From positions 62,001 to 126,000 of the forward strand of contig NZ_JAHHIR010000005.1 in assembly GCF_018678075.1 (NCBI RefSeq): 64,000 nucleotides of DNA, in the 5' to 3' direction. Within the stretch, counting starts at the first letter, position 1; each line of letters opens with the position of its first letter. The stretch comes from Epibacterium ulvae. GTDB lineage: Bacteria > Pseudomonadota > Alphaproteobacteria > Rhodobacterales > Rhodobacteraceae. The translations under genes and the position numbers were made by a program. This document shows positions 29,801 through 37,556 of the stretch, one piece after another. The notes under the pieces were generated by a model. The model saw only the letters and a program-made list of their open reading frames with translations, was not told the DNA's origin and did no database searches.

Positions 29801-30324
29801 CCGGCCGGGCTGACGACGGGCAAGTAGCAATCCAGCAAAGACCACTCAGACTGGTGCAACACAGTGCTGCTTTCGCCGGTGTGGTCGTCGCCCATGGCGA
29901 CCAGAACGCCGCCATGTTTCGAGGACCCCGCCATATTGGCGTGCCGCAGCGCGTCGCCGGATCGATCCACGCCGGGGCCTTTGCCGTACCAAAGGCCAAA
30001 GACACCGTCGTATCTGCCTTCGCCGCGCACCTCGGCTTGTTGTGCGCCCCATAGGGCGGTGACGGCCAGATCCTCATTCAGCCCGTATTGGAATTGAACC
30101 TCGGCCTCCTTCAGCGGCCGTTCCGCGCGCGCCATCTGGATATCAACCGCGCCCAAGGGCGAGCCGCGATAGCCGGTCACTAGGCCGGCGGTATTTAACC
30201 CCGCTGCGCGGTCACGTGCCTTTTGCATCAGCATCAACCGCACCAATGCTTGGGTTCCATTTAGTAGAATTGGTGTTTGCGACAGATCGTATTTGTCGTT
30301 CAGCGAAATCCCTTGCTTGCCCAT
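26887..30324 (-). CDS. Indolepyruvate ferredoxin oxidoreductase family protein (fused subunits)
   Basis: The 1145-residue protein oxidatively decarboxylates aryl pyruvates (or a related 2-oxoacid) to acyl-CoA, passing electrons to ferredoxin. It fuses the large subunit with its TPP region (FCSGCPHNSSTRVP, GGEGANW, GDGTYNHSG), a cysteine-rich segment with CEGCGDCGVQSNC and CNKDYSCVNGFC, and the gamma subunit beginning GVGGTGVVTIGAILAQAA around residue 720. The C terminus is the DUF6537-like extension found in such fused forms. GAGGAGG lies upstream of the ATG at 30324. It is divergent from a LysR gene that may control it. Confidence 0.9.
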   Translation of the reverse strand: MGKQGISLNDKYDLSQTPILLNGTQALVRLMLMQKARDRAAGLNTAGLVTGYRGSPLGAVDIQMARAERPLKEAEVQFQYGLNEDLAVTALWGAQQAEVRGEGRYDGVFGLWYGKGPGVDRSGDALRHANMAGSSKHGGVLVAMGDDHTGESSTVLHQSEWSLLDCYLPVVSPAGVQEILDYGIYGYALSRFSGLWVGLKTMKDTIEVTSVVDGDPDRMRLVTPEFDMPADGLNIRLDDDRFRQEDRIIDYKRFAAEAFSHANKMDKRVWGKPGAKIGLVAAGKNWLDLVHALKLLNIDEAMAERLGITTYKVGQTFPMDMKGFNDWAEELDLIVVVEEKRKLIEIQIKEAIFDDRRGRRVYGWYKGGAGTMHREELFPTKFALDPIMIAEKLGGILVEEGRDTEAIQAGLAALADAKRSDNAENIANRLPYFCSGCPHNSSTRVPAGSRAYAGIGCHFMVQWMDRETQGVTQMGGEGANWVGEAPFSNTKHVFQNLGDGTYNHSGILAIRAALAQGTTITYKILYNDAVAMTGGQEAEGDLTAHRIADELRAMGVQKLAVVYDDKEDLDLSLFPKGVSFHARDQMMQVQRDFTEVEGVSVILYVQTCAAEKRRRRKKGTFPDPDQRAFINTDICEGCGDCGVQSNCVSIVPVETELGRKRAIDQSSCNKDYSCVNGFCPSFVTVKGAQIRKTATTDLDLPDLPMPKLPTINGTHNVVITGVGGTGVVTIGAILAQAAQIDGKGAGMMEMAGLAQKGGAVHIHCRLANRPEDISAIRVATGEADALIGGDLVVSAGAKTLGLTAQGRTGAVVNSHEIITGDFTRDTGFRIPGERLQLALTARLRDRADLFDASELARITMGDSIFSNMMIFGAAWQRGLIPVSHDALMQAITLNGTAVERNKRAFDIGRWAVTDSEAAQALIAPKATALPKTLEEQIAFRADHLRAYQGGRLAKRYLKLLQPIRNPRLKEAVAKGYHKLLAYKDEYEVARLLLDTRAKAEAEFEGALQLKYHLAPPILGSTDPDGRPRKRAFGPWVEKLLPLLARMKRLRGTPFDVFGYSAERKMERALIRQYESDMATWLVLDGDDTASVRLDPLVALAELPLQIRGFGPVKTANEVTAAKRREELLAALTHGLNDRQPAKAAE

Positions 30325-30489
30325 CAAGTCCTCCTCACCAGATTAGCTTGCCTTTGATTTGCTCACATTGGGTCATAATTACTGACCTGAATAGAGGTTT
30401 TTTCATCATGGAGCATTGAACGTCCCGTCACAAAATGGAAAACCGCGTGTCTTACGGTTATAATGACAATAAATGACAACACAGCGAGC

Positions 30490-31401
30490 ATGGATATGGA
30501 TTGGGATAAGCTACGGATATTTCACGCAGTTGCGGATGCAGGCAGCCTGACTCATGCCGGTGACAAGCTGAACCTGTCGCAATCTGCGGTCAGTCGGCAA
30601 ATCCGCGCCTTGGAGGAGCGGTTGAACACCACATTGTTCCACCGCCACGCACGTGGATTGATCCTGACCGAACAGGGTGAACTGCTGTTTGACGCCACCC
30701 GCGCCATGAGCCAACGGCTGGAGGCCGCCTCGGCCCGGATCCGCGACAGCGAAGAAGAAGTCTTTGGCCAGCTGCGGGTCACCACCGCTTTTGGTTTTGG
30801 CACTCTGTGGTTGGCGCCGCGTCTGAACAAGCTTTATGAGGAATATCCAAACCTCAATATCGACCTAATGCTGGAAGAGCGGGTGCTGGACCTGCCCATG
30901 CGTGAGGCCGATGTCGCCATTCGCATGAAGGAACCCAGCCAGGCCGATCTGGTGCGCAAACGTCTGATGACGGTGCAGATGCGCCTTTATGCGTCAGAAA
31001 CCTATCTCAAGAACCACGGAACCCCGCTCAAAGCGGAAGATATGAAAGACCACCGGCTGATCTGTCAGAACACCCAATCGGCGCAGGTCGGGGCGGCGGC
31101 TTTGATGGTCAAACGTCTGATGGCCCATTCGCCGCAGTCTGTGTTGAACGTGAACAACTATTTCGGCGTGCTGCAAGCGGTGGTGCATGACCTTGGTATT
31201 GGTGTTCTGCCCGACTATGTGACCGAAGATTTTCCGGCCATGGTCGAGGTTCTGCCCGAGGAAGAGACTCACGAAGTGCCCGTATACCTCGCCTACCCCG
31301 AGGAATTGCGCCATTCTCGCCGCGTTGCAGCGTTCCGTGATTTTGTGCAGAGCGAGATTATTGAACATCGCAAGCATATGAAAGAATTGGGCAAACTGTA
31401 G
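30490..31401 (+). CDS. LysR family transcriptional regulator
   Basis: The approximately 303-residue protein has an N-terminal winged helix (MDWDKLRIFHAVADAGSLTH, then LSQSAVSRQIRALEERL) and a LysR substrate-binding domain. It is transcribed away from the indolepyruvate ferredoxin oxidoreductase gene, with 165 bases between the starts, a typical arrangement for a LysR regulator and its target; the effector is unknown. The start is ambiguous among ATGs at 30463, 30490 and 30496, none with a strong ribosome site; conserved sequence begins at the last. Confidence 0.87.
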   Translation: MDMDWDKLRIFHAVADAGSLTHAGDKLNLSQSAVSRQIRALEERLNTTLFHRHARGLILTEQGELLFDATRAMSQRLEAASARIRDSEEEVFGQLRVTTAFGFGTLWLAPRLNKLYEEYPNLNIDLMLEERVLDLPMREADVAIRMKEPSQADLVRKRLMTVQMRLYASETYLKNHGTPLKAEDMKDHRLICQNTQSAQVGAAALMVKRLMAHSPQSVLNVNNYFGVLQAVVHDLGIGVLPDYVTEDFPAMVEVLPEEETHEVPVYLAYPEELRHSRRVAAFRDFVQSEIIEHRKHMKELGKL

Positions 31402-31413
31402 GAAACGCACGAG

Positions 31414-31432
31414 CCATGCAAAATTTGCATGG
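31414..31432. promoter_or_regulatory. Perfect 19-bp palindrome, operator-like
   Basis: CCATGCAAAATTTGCATGG has two 9-base arms around a single centre base, starting 13 bases after the LysR stop. No T-run follows on either strand, so it is not a terminator. Its centre lies about 43 bases before the likely start of the candidate RNA at 31465, where a class II activator would bind. Confidence 0.55.
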
Positions 31433-31457
31433 CAGATCTGCACATTTTAACGGTTAA

Positions 31458-31574
31458 ATACCTTGAAGGTGCGGGAGAGACCCCCTAAATGAGACTCATG
31501 AAGGAGACGGCACTCGCCGACCTTCATACCTCCCTGTTGGACTTCGGCCGAGCTTAGTGCTCGGCCTTTTTTTT
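31458..31574 (+). ncRNA. Candidate structured small RNA with strong terminator
   Basis: A -10-like TAAATA at 31455-31460 is followed by a long stem (31465-31474 with 31517-31525, one bulged G), a single-stranded stretch containing CCTCCC, and a perfect terminator hairpin (31546-31552 with 31560-31566) ending in eight T residues. No recognised gene is upstream in this unit. A 19-codon ORF (31498-31557) runs through it. It could be a small RNA, a dual-function RNA, or a decayed riboswitch leader, since GCGGGAGAGACC resembles a glycine riboswitch start. Confidence 0.45.
31546..31574 (+). terminator. Strong Rho-independent terminator
   Basis: A 7-bp perfect GC-rich stem, seven-base loop and eight consecutive T residues. 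It would end the candidate RNA at 31458 and also any read-through from the LysR gene. Confidence 0.9.
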
Positions 31575-31900
31575 GGCAATTTCACGATTTGCCTTGTTGC
31601 CACATGTTTTGCGTCTAACAGGACAAAAGCCAAGCTTTGGTTTGCTTAAAAGTTACCAAATTATGAATACGCCCATAATTTGACCTAAAAACGCATTCCA
31701 AAGTCCACTTTGCGTGCGCAATATTCAAAAATCCGGAAAATTGCGATCTGGTCAATCCTCTGTTCAAACCTCCGAACAACCGGTGTTTTCAAATTTCGGT
31801 CGCCCAAACCATCGGTTTTCCACCTTTATACGCTTTGGGCTTTTCCAAAGGGTCTGCTTGTCTTAAAAGGCGCGCAAACGCGGCCATCGGGAAGAAACGT
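31575..31900 (+). other. AT-rich upstream region of purL, no gene seen
   Basis: This 326-base stretch is visibly richer in A and T than the flanking genes and contains no supported ORF on either strand. It must hold the purL promoter. I see no clear riboswitch or operator, and the length exceeds that of an ordinary promoter region. Confidence 0.5.
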
Positions 31901-34060
31901 ATGCAGGAACCAGCAATCACCCCTGAATTGATTGAAAGTCACGGGCTAAAACCGGACGAATACGATCTGATCCTTGGGATCATCGGGCGTGAGCCGACGT
32001 TCACTGAACTTGGTATTTTTTCTGCGATGTGGAACGAGCACTGTTCCTATAAGTCATCCAAGAAATGGCTGCGCGGCCTGCCCACCGAAGGCCCACAGGT
32101 TATCTGTGGCCCCGGTGAGAACGCAGGTATTGTAGATATTGGCGATGGCGATGCGGTGGTTTTCAAAATGGAAAGCCACAACCACCCGTCTTATATCGAA
32201 CCCTATCAGGGTGCGGCGACCGGTGTTGGCGGCATTCTGCGTGATGTCTTTACCATGGGTGCGCGCCCCATCGCCTCGATGAACTCTCTGTCCTTTGGCG
32301 AACCCTCCCATCACAAGACCCGTCAGCTGGTCAACGGTGTGGTCGAGGGTGTTGGCGGCTATGGCAACTGTTTTGGTGTGCCTTGTGTTGGCGGCGAAGT
32401 GCGCTTCCACTCGGCCTATAACGGCAACTGCCTGGTCAACGCCTTTGCGGCGGGTCTGGCCAAGACCGACAGCATTTTCTACTCCGCCGCATCCGGCGTT
32501 GGCATGCCGGTTGTATACCTGGGCGCCAAAACCGGCCGTGACGGCGTGGGTGGGGCAACCATGGCCTCAGCGGAATTTGACGACACCATCGAAGAAAAAC
32601 GCCCCACCGTTCAGGTCGGCGATCCCTTCACCGAAAAACGTCTGATGGAAGCCACGCTGGAGCTGATGCAGACCGGTGCCGTGATCTCGATCCAGGATAT
32701 GGGGGCCGCTGGTCTGACCTGTTCCGCGGTTGAGATGGGCGACAAAGGTGGTCTGGGCGTTAAGCTGAACCTCGAAGACGTCCCACAGCGCGAAGAGAAC
32801 ATGACGGCCTATGAGATGATGCTGTCGGAATCTCAGGAACGTATGTTGATGGTTCTGAAGCCGGAACTGGAAGCCGAAGCCAAGGCGGTTTTTGTGAAAT
32901 GGGATCTGGACTTTGCGATCGTGGGTGAAACCGTCGCCGAAGACCGTTTTCTGATTGTTCACAATGGTGAGGTCAAAGCAGACCTGCCGCTGTCAAAACT
33001 TTCCTCCTCGGCCCCTGAATATGACCGTCCATGGGTGCCAACCCCGGCTGCAGAGCCCGTGGGTGAGATTGCCGAAATTGATGCCATCGATGGTCTCAAG
33101 GCGCTGATCTCTGGACCGAACTATGCCGGCAAACAGTGGGTCTATGAACAATATGACACCACCGTCATGGGCGACACCCAACAACGCCCCGGTGCCTCCG
33201 CAGGTATCATCCGGGTGCATGGCACCGACAAGAAACTGGCGTTTACCTCGGATGTGACCCCGCGCTACGTCAAAGCGAACCCGGTTGAAGGTGGCAAACA
33301 AGCGGTTGCCGAAGCCTACCGCAACCTGACATCGGTTGGTGCCAAGGCGCTGGCGACCACCGACAACCTGAACTTTGGCAATCCCGAAAAGCCAGAGATC
33401 ATGGGCCAGTTCGTGGGCGCATTGCAGGGCATCGGCGAAGCGGTTGCTTTCCTCGACATGCCCATCGTGTCCGGCAACGTATCGCTGTACAATGAAACCG
33501 ACGGTCAGGGGATCCTGCCCACGCCAACCATCGGCGCCGTCGGCCTGATCGCGGCCGGCGAAGAGCCGATCATTGGGGAGGTCCGCGAAGGCCACATCGC
33601 GCTGGTTATTGGTGAGACCAACGGTCACCTCGGCCAATCTGCCCTGCTCGCAGAAGTGTTCAACCGCGAAGACGGCGACGCACCCGCTGTGGATCTGGAA
33701 GCCGAGAAGCGCAATGGTGAGTTCGTGCGCGCAAACCGCGATCTGATCAAAGCCTGCACCGATCTGGGGGATGGCGGTCTGGCGCTGGCGGCCTTTGAAC
33801 TGGCCGAAAGCGCGGGCGTTGGCGTTGTGCTGGATGCCGGCGACATGGCGACCTTGTTCGGCGAAGATCAGGCGCGCTATCTTGTGGCCTGCAACTTTGA
33901 TCAGGCCGAAGGACTGATGCTGGCGGCAAGCCAGGCGGGTGTGACCTTGACCTCGGTTGGAAAATTTGGCGGTGACAGCGTAAAGTTCGGTGGCTCTGAG
34001 GCACCACTTGCAGAACTGTCCGAGACGTTCCGCGCCAGCTTTGCCGCGGCTGTGGCCTAA
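31901..34060 (+). CDS. purL: Phosphoribosylformylglycinamidine synthase subunit PurL
   Basis: The 719-residue protein is the small-type PurL that works with separate PurQ and PurS in step four of purine synthesis. Signatures include [15 protein letters not shown] near residue 40, [23 protein letters not shown] and [10 protein letters not shown], with a second ATP-binding half starting near residue 400 ([13 protein letters not shown]). The start at 31901 follows GGGAAG; the frame extends 22 codons upstream without support. purQ and purS are not in the window. The next gene begins four bases after the stop. Confidence 0.96.
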   Translation: MQEPAITPELIESHGLKPDEYDLILGIIGREPTFTELGIFSAMWNEHCSYKSSKKWLRGLPTEGPQVICGPGENAGIVDIGDGDAVVFKMESHNHPSYIEPYQGAATGVGGILRDVFTMGARPIASMNSLSFGEPSHHKTRQLVNGVVEGVGGYGNCFGVPCVGGEVRFHSAYNGNCLVNAFAAGLAKTDSIFYSAASGVGMPVVYLGAKTGRDGVGGATMASAEFDDTIEEKRPTVQVGDPFTEKRLMEATLELMQTGAVISIQDMGAAGLTCSAVEMGDKGGLGVKLNLEDVPQREENMTAYEMMLSESQERMLMVLKPELEAEAKAVFVKWDLDFAIVGETVAEDRFLIVHNGEVKADLPLSKLSSSAPEYDRPWVPTPAAEPVGEIAEIDAIDGLKALISGPNYAGKQWVYEQYDTTVMGDTQQRPGASAGIIRVHGTDKKLAFTSDVTPRYVKANPVEGGKQAVAEAYRNLTSVGAKALATTDNLNFGNPEKPEIMGQFVGALQGIGEAVAFLDMPIVSGNVSLYNETDGQGILPTPTIGAVGLIAAGEEPIIGEVREGHIALVIGETNGHLGQSALLAEVFNREDGDAPAVDLEAEKRNGEFVRANRDLIKACTDLGDGGLALAAFELAESAGVGVVLDAGDMATLFGEDQARYLVACNFDQAEGLMLAASQAGVTLTSVGKFGGDSVKFGGSEAPLAELSETFRASFAAAVA

Positions 34061-34064
34061 GAAA

Positions 34065-34598
34065 ATGCACATGGGTCAGCCCGACCTACCAGAGCTGACC
34101 CATGATTGCAGTCGCTGCGCGGCCTTGTGCTGCGTGGCCTACCCTTTTGACAAAGGGGCGGAATTCGCGCTCGACAAAGACACCGACGCGCCCTGCCCTA
34201 AACTGAACTCTGCACATGGCTGTTCGATCCACGATGGTCTTGTGCAACAGGGGTTCACCGGCTGCGTCGCCTATTCCTGTGCCGGTGCCGGCCAGCGTGT
34301 CACGCAGGAGCTGTTTGACGGCGAAAGCTGGCAAGATGATCCCGATCTGCTGCGCCATATGACCCACGCCTTGCGGGTTGTGCGCCCCATTCACGAGGCG
34401 TTGTTGATCCTGCAAGAGGCGCTGAACATTCCCATGCCGGATGACCTGCGCGCCAGGTGTCACGCCATGATGGCCGCACTGTGCCCACAAGACGCCACAT
34501 CGATCTGGGACTTTGAAGAGCCCGAGGTTCAAGAGGCCCTGGCCGAGGTGCCCAACTTCATTCCTCTTCTCGCGCCTTACGTTGATATGCGGGCCTAA
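34065..34598 (+). CDS. Cysteine-rich YkgJ-like cluster-binding protein
   Basis: The 177-residue protein begins with a metal-binding pattern CSRCAALCC, followed by CPKL, GCSIHDG and GCVAYSC. This is the Zn- or Fe-S-chelating arrangement of YkgJ-family and related proteins; the C-terminal 80 residues are helical and not recognised. It starts four bases after purL (ATG at 34065, alternative at 34071) and is followed by bolA, so it may belong to an iron-sulfur context with BolA and the monothiol glutaredoxin at 35419. The metal is not known. Confidence 0.72.
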   Translation: MHMGQPDLPELTHDCSRCAALCCVAYPFDKGAEFALDKDTDAPCPKLNSAHGCSIHDGLVQQGFTGCVAYSCAGAGQRVTQELFDGESWQDDPDLLRHMTHALRVVRPIHEALLILQEALNIPMPDDLRARCHAMMAALCPQDATSIWDFEEPEVQEALAEVPNFIPLLAPYVDMRA

Positions 34599-34666
34599 TC
34601 CACTTGCAGTGGCACCGCCCCAGCCCTACATTTTAGACACACAAGTTAGAAGGACATTGACCCCAA

Positions 34667-34903
34667 ATGCCCATGCAGGCCCACGAAATCGAAGCACTTT
34701 TGCGCGAAACCTTCCCAGACGCGGAAATCCAGGTCGGCGGCTCGGACGGCGTGCATATGTCCGCAATGGTTGTCGACGAAAGCTTTCGCGGCAAAAACCG
34801 TGTCCAGCAGCAACGCGCTGTTTATGCCGCGCTCAAAGGCAAGATGGATGGATCCGACGGCGAGCTGCACGCGCTGGCTCTGACCACCAAAGCGCCCGAG
34901 TAA
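34667..34903 (+). CDS. bolA: BolA family protein
   Basis: The 78-residue protein has the BolA fold with the helix-turn region FPDAEIQVGGSDGVHMSAMVVDESFRGK and the conserved QQRAVYAALK. BolA proteins form [2Fe-2S] complexes with monothiol glutaredoxins and regulate iron and envelope functions; grxD lies 500 bases downstream on the same strand. AGAAGGA is 12 bases before the ATG; a second ATG two codons later is possible. Confidence 0.92.
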   Translation: MPMQAHEIEALLRETFPDAEIQVGGSDGVHMSAMVVDESFRGKNRVQQQRAVYAALKGKMDGSDGELHALALTTKAPE

Positions 34904-34912
34904 TAACCGGGT

Positions 34913-35197
34913 ATGAGTGTCAAAACACTCATTGTCCTGTTGGGCATCACCGCAGTGATCGCGGCCATCGTCGCCATTGATCTGCGGCTCAGGGGCGGCA
35001 AACGCCGCCCTTTGTCACGCGCCCAACCACCCAAGATCGACCGGAGACCAGACCGTCACCACACAACGCCCGAACCACAACTGGGGTTAGAGGCAGTGGA
35101 TCTGGACGCGGTTGACAAGGTCAACAAGAGACACGGCCGCCTGCAAGCCCGAAACTGGCTCAGACGGAGAGGTCATTCTGGCAATAGACGTCCCTGA
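34913..35197 (+). CDS. Small single-pass membrane protein, uncharacterised
   Basis: The 94-residue product has one N-terminal membrane segment (VKTLIVLLGITAVIAAIVAI) and a basic, proline-containing cytoplasmic or periplasmic tail rich in Arg. I do not recognise a family. It begins nine bases after bolA on the same strand, and similar small ORFs are often seen in Rhodobacterales between bolA and grxD by memory. The ribosome site is weak, so the start is uncertain. The next 220 bases to grxD contain no gene. Confidence 0.55.
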   Translation: MSVKTLIVLLGITAVIAAIVAIDLRLRGGKRRPLSRAQPPKIDRRPDRHHTTPEPQLGLEAVDLDAVDKVNKRHGRLQARNWLRRRGHSGNRRP

Positions 35198-35418
35198 TGC
35201 GACCCGGCTGTGCCCGTGTGATCACTTATGGATGATGCCTTGGTTTCGGCCTTGGCAGGCATCGCAAAAATACTGCTACACTGGGCAATGAGAATAATGG
35301 ACCTTGCGTATATCTGCAGGGTTCCCATATGTGAGTTTAGAAAACTTCTTAGATACGGACCACGCTTTTGGCGCGTTGAACAAAAACTGCGCCGCCGCGC
35401 CTGGAAACGGAGACGACC

Positions 35419-35787
35419 ATGACCGACGTAAATTCCCGCATTGACGAAACCGTCAAAGACAACACCGTTGTGCTTTTCATGAAAGGCACCAAGGACATGC
35501 CACAATGTGGTTTCTCCTCGCGCGTGGCTGGCGTGTTGAACTACATCGGCGTCGAATACACCGATGTGAACGTTCTGGCCGACGATGAGATCCGCCAAGG
35601 CATCAAAGAATACTCTGAATGGCCCACCATCCCGCAGCTCTACATCAAAGGTGAGTTCGTGGGTGGCTGTGACATCATCACCGAGATGACCCTGTCTGGC
35701 GAGCTCGACACCGTGTTTGACAGCAACGAAGTTGTCTACAACAAAGAAGCCGCAGACAAGATCCGCGAAGCCAACAACAACGGCTAA
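35419..35787 (+). CDS. grxD: Monothiol glutaredoxin Grx4 type
   Basis: The 122-residue protein has the CGFS active site (Cys30 in [14 protein letters not shown]) and [19 protein letters not shown], the glutathione-binding part. Grx4-type proteins carry [2Fe-2S] clusters with glutathione and pair with BolA. GGAGACGACC lies before the ATG. A bidirectional terminator follows. With bolA upstream it forms a small iron-sulfur group. Confidence 0.95.
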   Translation: MTDVNSRIDETVKDNTVVLFMKGTKDMPQCGFSSRVAGVLNYIGVEYTDVNVLADDEIRQGIKEYSEWPTIPQLYIKGEFVGGCDIITEMTLSGELDTVFDSNEVVYNKEAADKIREANNNG

Positions 35788-35814
35788 TCCCGAGTCCCTG
35801 CTGGACAAGAATTA

Positions 35815-35852
35815 AAAAAGGCCTGCCAAGATCGTTCTTGGCAGGCCTTTTT
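35815..35852. terminator. Bidirectional terminator between grxD and the RTX gene
   Basis: A 12-bp perfect stem (35820-35831 with 35836-35847), four-base loop and flanking A5 and T5 runs give terminator signals on both strands. It serves grxD on the plus strand and the RTX-repeat gene at 35872 on the minus strand. Confidence 0.9.
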
Positions 35853-35871
35853 CTATTTTGAAACTATCGAC

Positions 35872-36789
35872 TTAGCTGGTGAGCAGGATGAATGCGACAT
35901 CATCAATCGTAAGCGTATCGCCTGCATCAATAACACGAGCCAGAACATCGCCGTCTTGCATAATCAACGCGTCGCCCGTGTCGGTGTCATTCAAGACCGA
36001 GAAGTCGTCCACGGTCAGCCCAGACTCTTCCAGAATGGAAACCGCCAGCGTGTCGTCCTCTGCGGTAAAGTCGGTCACCGTGATCGGGTCATTAACGGCG
36101 CCATCGGTATAGAGGATAAACGTGTCATCCCCATCGCCGCCACGACCTTGGTCCGCTTCATCAAGGATCAGCGTGTCATCCCCGACGCCGCCATTCAACG
36201 TGTCCGCGATGTCATCGCCAACGATAAACATCTCCGCAACCGCATCCGGGTCTCTTAGCGTTGCAAGGTCTTCGCTGTTCGGCTCGCTCTCCAACTCACC
36301 GCCATACAGGAAGTCATTGCCAGCGCCTCCCAAGATCGAGTCAGATCCAGAACCGCCAAATGCAATGTCATCGCCTTCGCCCGAGAAAATCGTGTCTGCA
36401 CCAGCGCTCGCGATCAAATTGTCATCACCGGCATCGCCGGACAACGTGTCCTGACCGCCGGAGCCAAACAGGTCGTCATTGCCTTCGCCACCGCGTAGAT
36501 CGTCATTGCCGCCTTGGCCAAACAATGTGTCATCGCCGGTGCCACCAAATACGGTGTCATCGCCCGCGCCGGCCCGAACTTCGTCATCACCGCCCAGTGC
36601 ATCGATGACATCGTCTTCCGCGGCAAAGGACAAAAGATCCCCGCCCTCGGTCGCCGTATCGGTTTCAACCCGCAGTTCCGGTTCTTCGGTTGAGTTGCTT
36701 TCGTCTACTGTGTTGTTGTCGTCATCGTCATCAAGCGCGATAATTGCCCCACCCAGGACCAGAGTCGCCAATATAGCAATTCCAAACAT
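35872..36789 (-). CDS. Calcium-binding RTX-repeat protein with N-terminal anchor
   Basis: The 305-residue acidic protein has an N-terminal hydrophobic segment (IAILATLVLGGAIIAL), a run of Asp and Asn, and then about ten GGxGxDxLxxx nonapeptides between residues 65 and 165 (for example GGTGDDTLF, GGEGNDDLF), with another at GGVGDDTLI. These bind calcium in a parallel beta roll. RTX proteins usually leave by type I secretion with a C-terminal signal; here an N-terminal membrane segment suggests surface or periplasmic anchoring instead. No toxin or protease domain is seen. No secretion genes are adjacent. Confidence 0.82.
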   Translation of the reverse strand: MFGIAILATLVLGGAIIALDDDDDNNTVDESNSTEEPELRVETDTATEGGDLLSFAAEDDVIDALGGDDEVRAGAGDDTVFGGTGDDTLFGQGGNDDLRGGEGNDDLFGSGGQDTLSGDAGDDNLIASAGADTIFSGEGDDIAFGGSGSDSILGGAGNDFLYGGELESEPNSEDLATLRDPDAVAEMFIVGDDIADTLNGGVGDDTLILDEADQGRGGDGDDTFILYTDGAVNDPITVTDFTAEDDTLAVSILEESGLTVDDFSVLNDTDTGDALIMQDGDVLARVIDAGDTLTIDDVAFILLTS

Positions 36790-36952
36790 CTTGAATTCCC
36801 AAATGCCATTAATGGTCTGTTAATTTGCTAATCGAAAGCCCTGACAATTTAAAGATGTTCTTACAAAAGGTGGTTAAACTGGATGCTACAGTGCAGCGAA
36901 GAATAACAATCTTGGGCCATTTTCTCGATTGTTTCGCAGGCTGCGACGGTCA

Positions 36953-37090
36953 AGTGCTTTCAAAGGTGCATCGGGATAGTCGGGCTATACTGTATACCTG
37001 CCCTGATTCCCGCCGAGCGGGAAAATTGGTGACCGCAGATCTACCGAAAATTTGCAGGTTCAATCTGTGAAGTGCCCTATTGAAACATGT
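36953..37090 (-). ncRNA. ssrS: Candidate 6S RNA (ssrS) downstream of zapA
   Basis: In the 350-base gene-free gap (36790-37139) after zapA, the minus strand folds like 6S RNA. A closing stem forms from 37080-37085 with 36958-36963 and 37074-37077 with 36982-36985, then a large internal bubble with a small TATACTGTATA hairpin on one side (36986-36996), an upper stem 37054-37058/36997-37001, and a 7-bp apical hairpin (37007-37013/37017-37023). 6S RNA genes commonly sit beside zapA in proteobacteria. The sequence itself is not matched to a known member, so this rests on location and fold only. Confidence 0.45.
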
Positions 37091-37139
37091 GGCGGGTCCG
37101 ATTGCACAACCCTCGGACCCACACAAGATGTCAAGCCCG

Positions 37140-37556
37140 TTAGGACGCGGCTTTTTCTTCGATTTCCTGCGCCAAACTTTCGGCGCGGGCGGCCAGTTCT
37201 GCCAGCGTTTCGCCAACTTGCGGCGGCACCACGGGGACTTCGATCCGCTCGGGTTCCGGGGCTGGGGCTGCACGCAATGCGGTCAGCTCGGCGTCTTTGG
37301 CCATGATCTCGGCGTCTTTTTCGGCCAACTTGGCCTCAACCGCGCCCAGGCGATCTTCAACGGCGGCGGTTTTATCGGCCAGCATCAGCCCGGCCATCAA
37401 CAACATCCGCGCCTCGGGCATGCGGCCAATCTGATCGGCCAGAACCTGCGCTTCGTCGTCCAGCATTTTGGCGGCGGACTGCAGATAGCTTTCCTCACCC
37501 TCTTGGCAAGACACTTCGAACCCACGGCCACCGATATGAATTGTAACTTCGGGCAT
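37140..37556 (-). CDS. zapA: Cell division protein ZapA
   Basis: The 138-residue protein promotes FtsZ ring assembly. Its N-terminal region, EVTIHIGGRGFEVSCQEGEE then LQSAAKMLDDEAQVL, is typical of ZapA, followed by a coiled coil of about 50 residues and a Pro-rich tail longer than in E. coli. The ATG at 37556 shares a base with the upstream stop (TGATG), so it is coupled to the coiled-coil gene. Directly after its stop a hairpin (37094-37120) and the candidate 6S RNA follow. Confidence 0.88.
   Translation of the reverse strand: MPEVTIHIGGRGFEVSCQEGEESYLQSAAKMLDDEAQVLADQIGRMPEARMLLMAGLMLADKTAAVEDRLGAVEAKLAEKDAEIMAKDAELTALRAAPAPEPERIEVPVVPPQVGETLAELAARAESLAQEIEEKAAS

Noticed and set aside
27394-30054. 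An 886-codon open frame on the plus strand opposite the indolepyruvate ferredoxin oxidoreductase gene
   Set aside because: It lies wholly antisense to a gene with clear domains and has no protein-family pattern; high GC produces such shadows.
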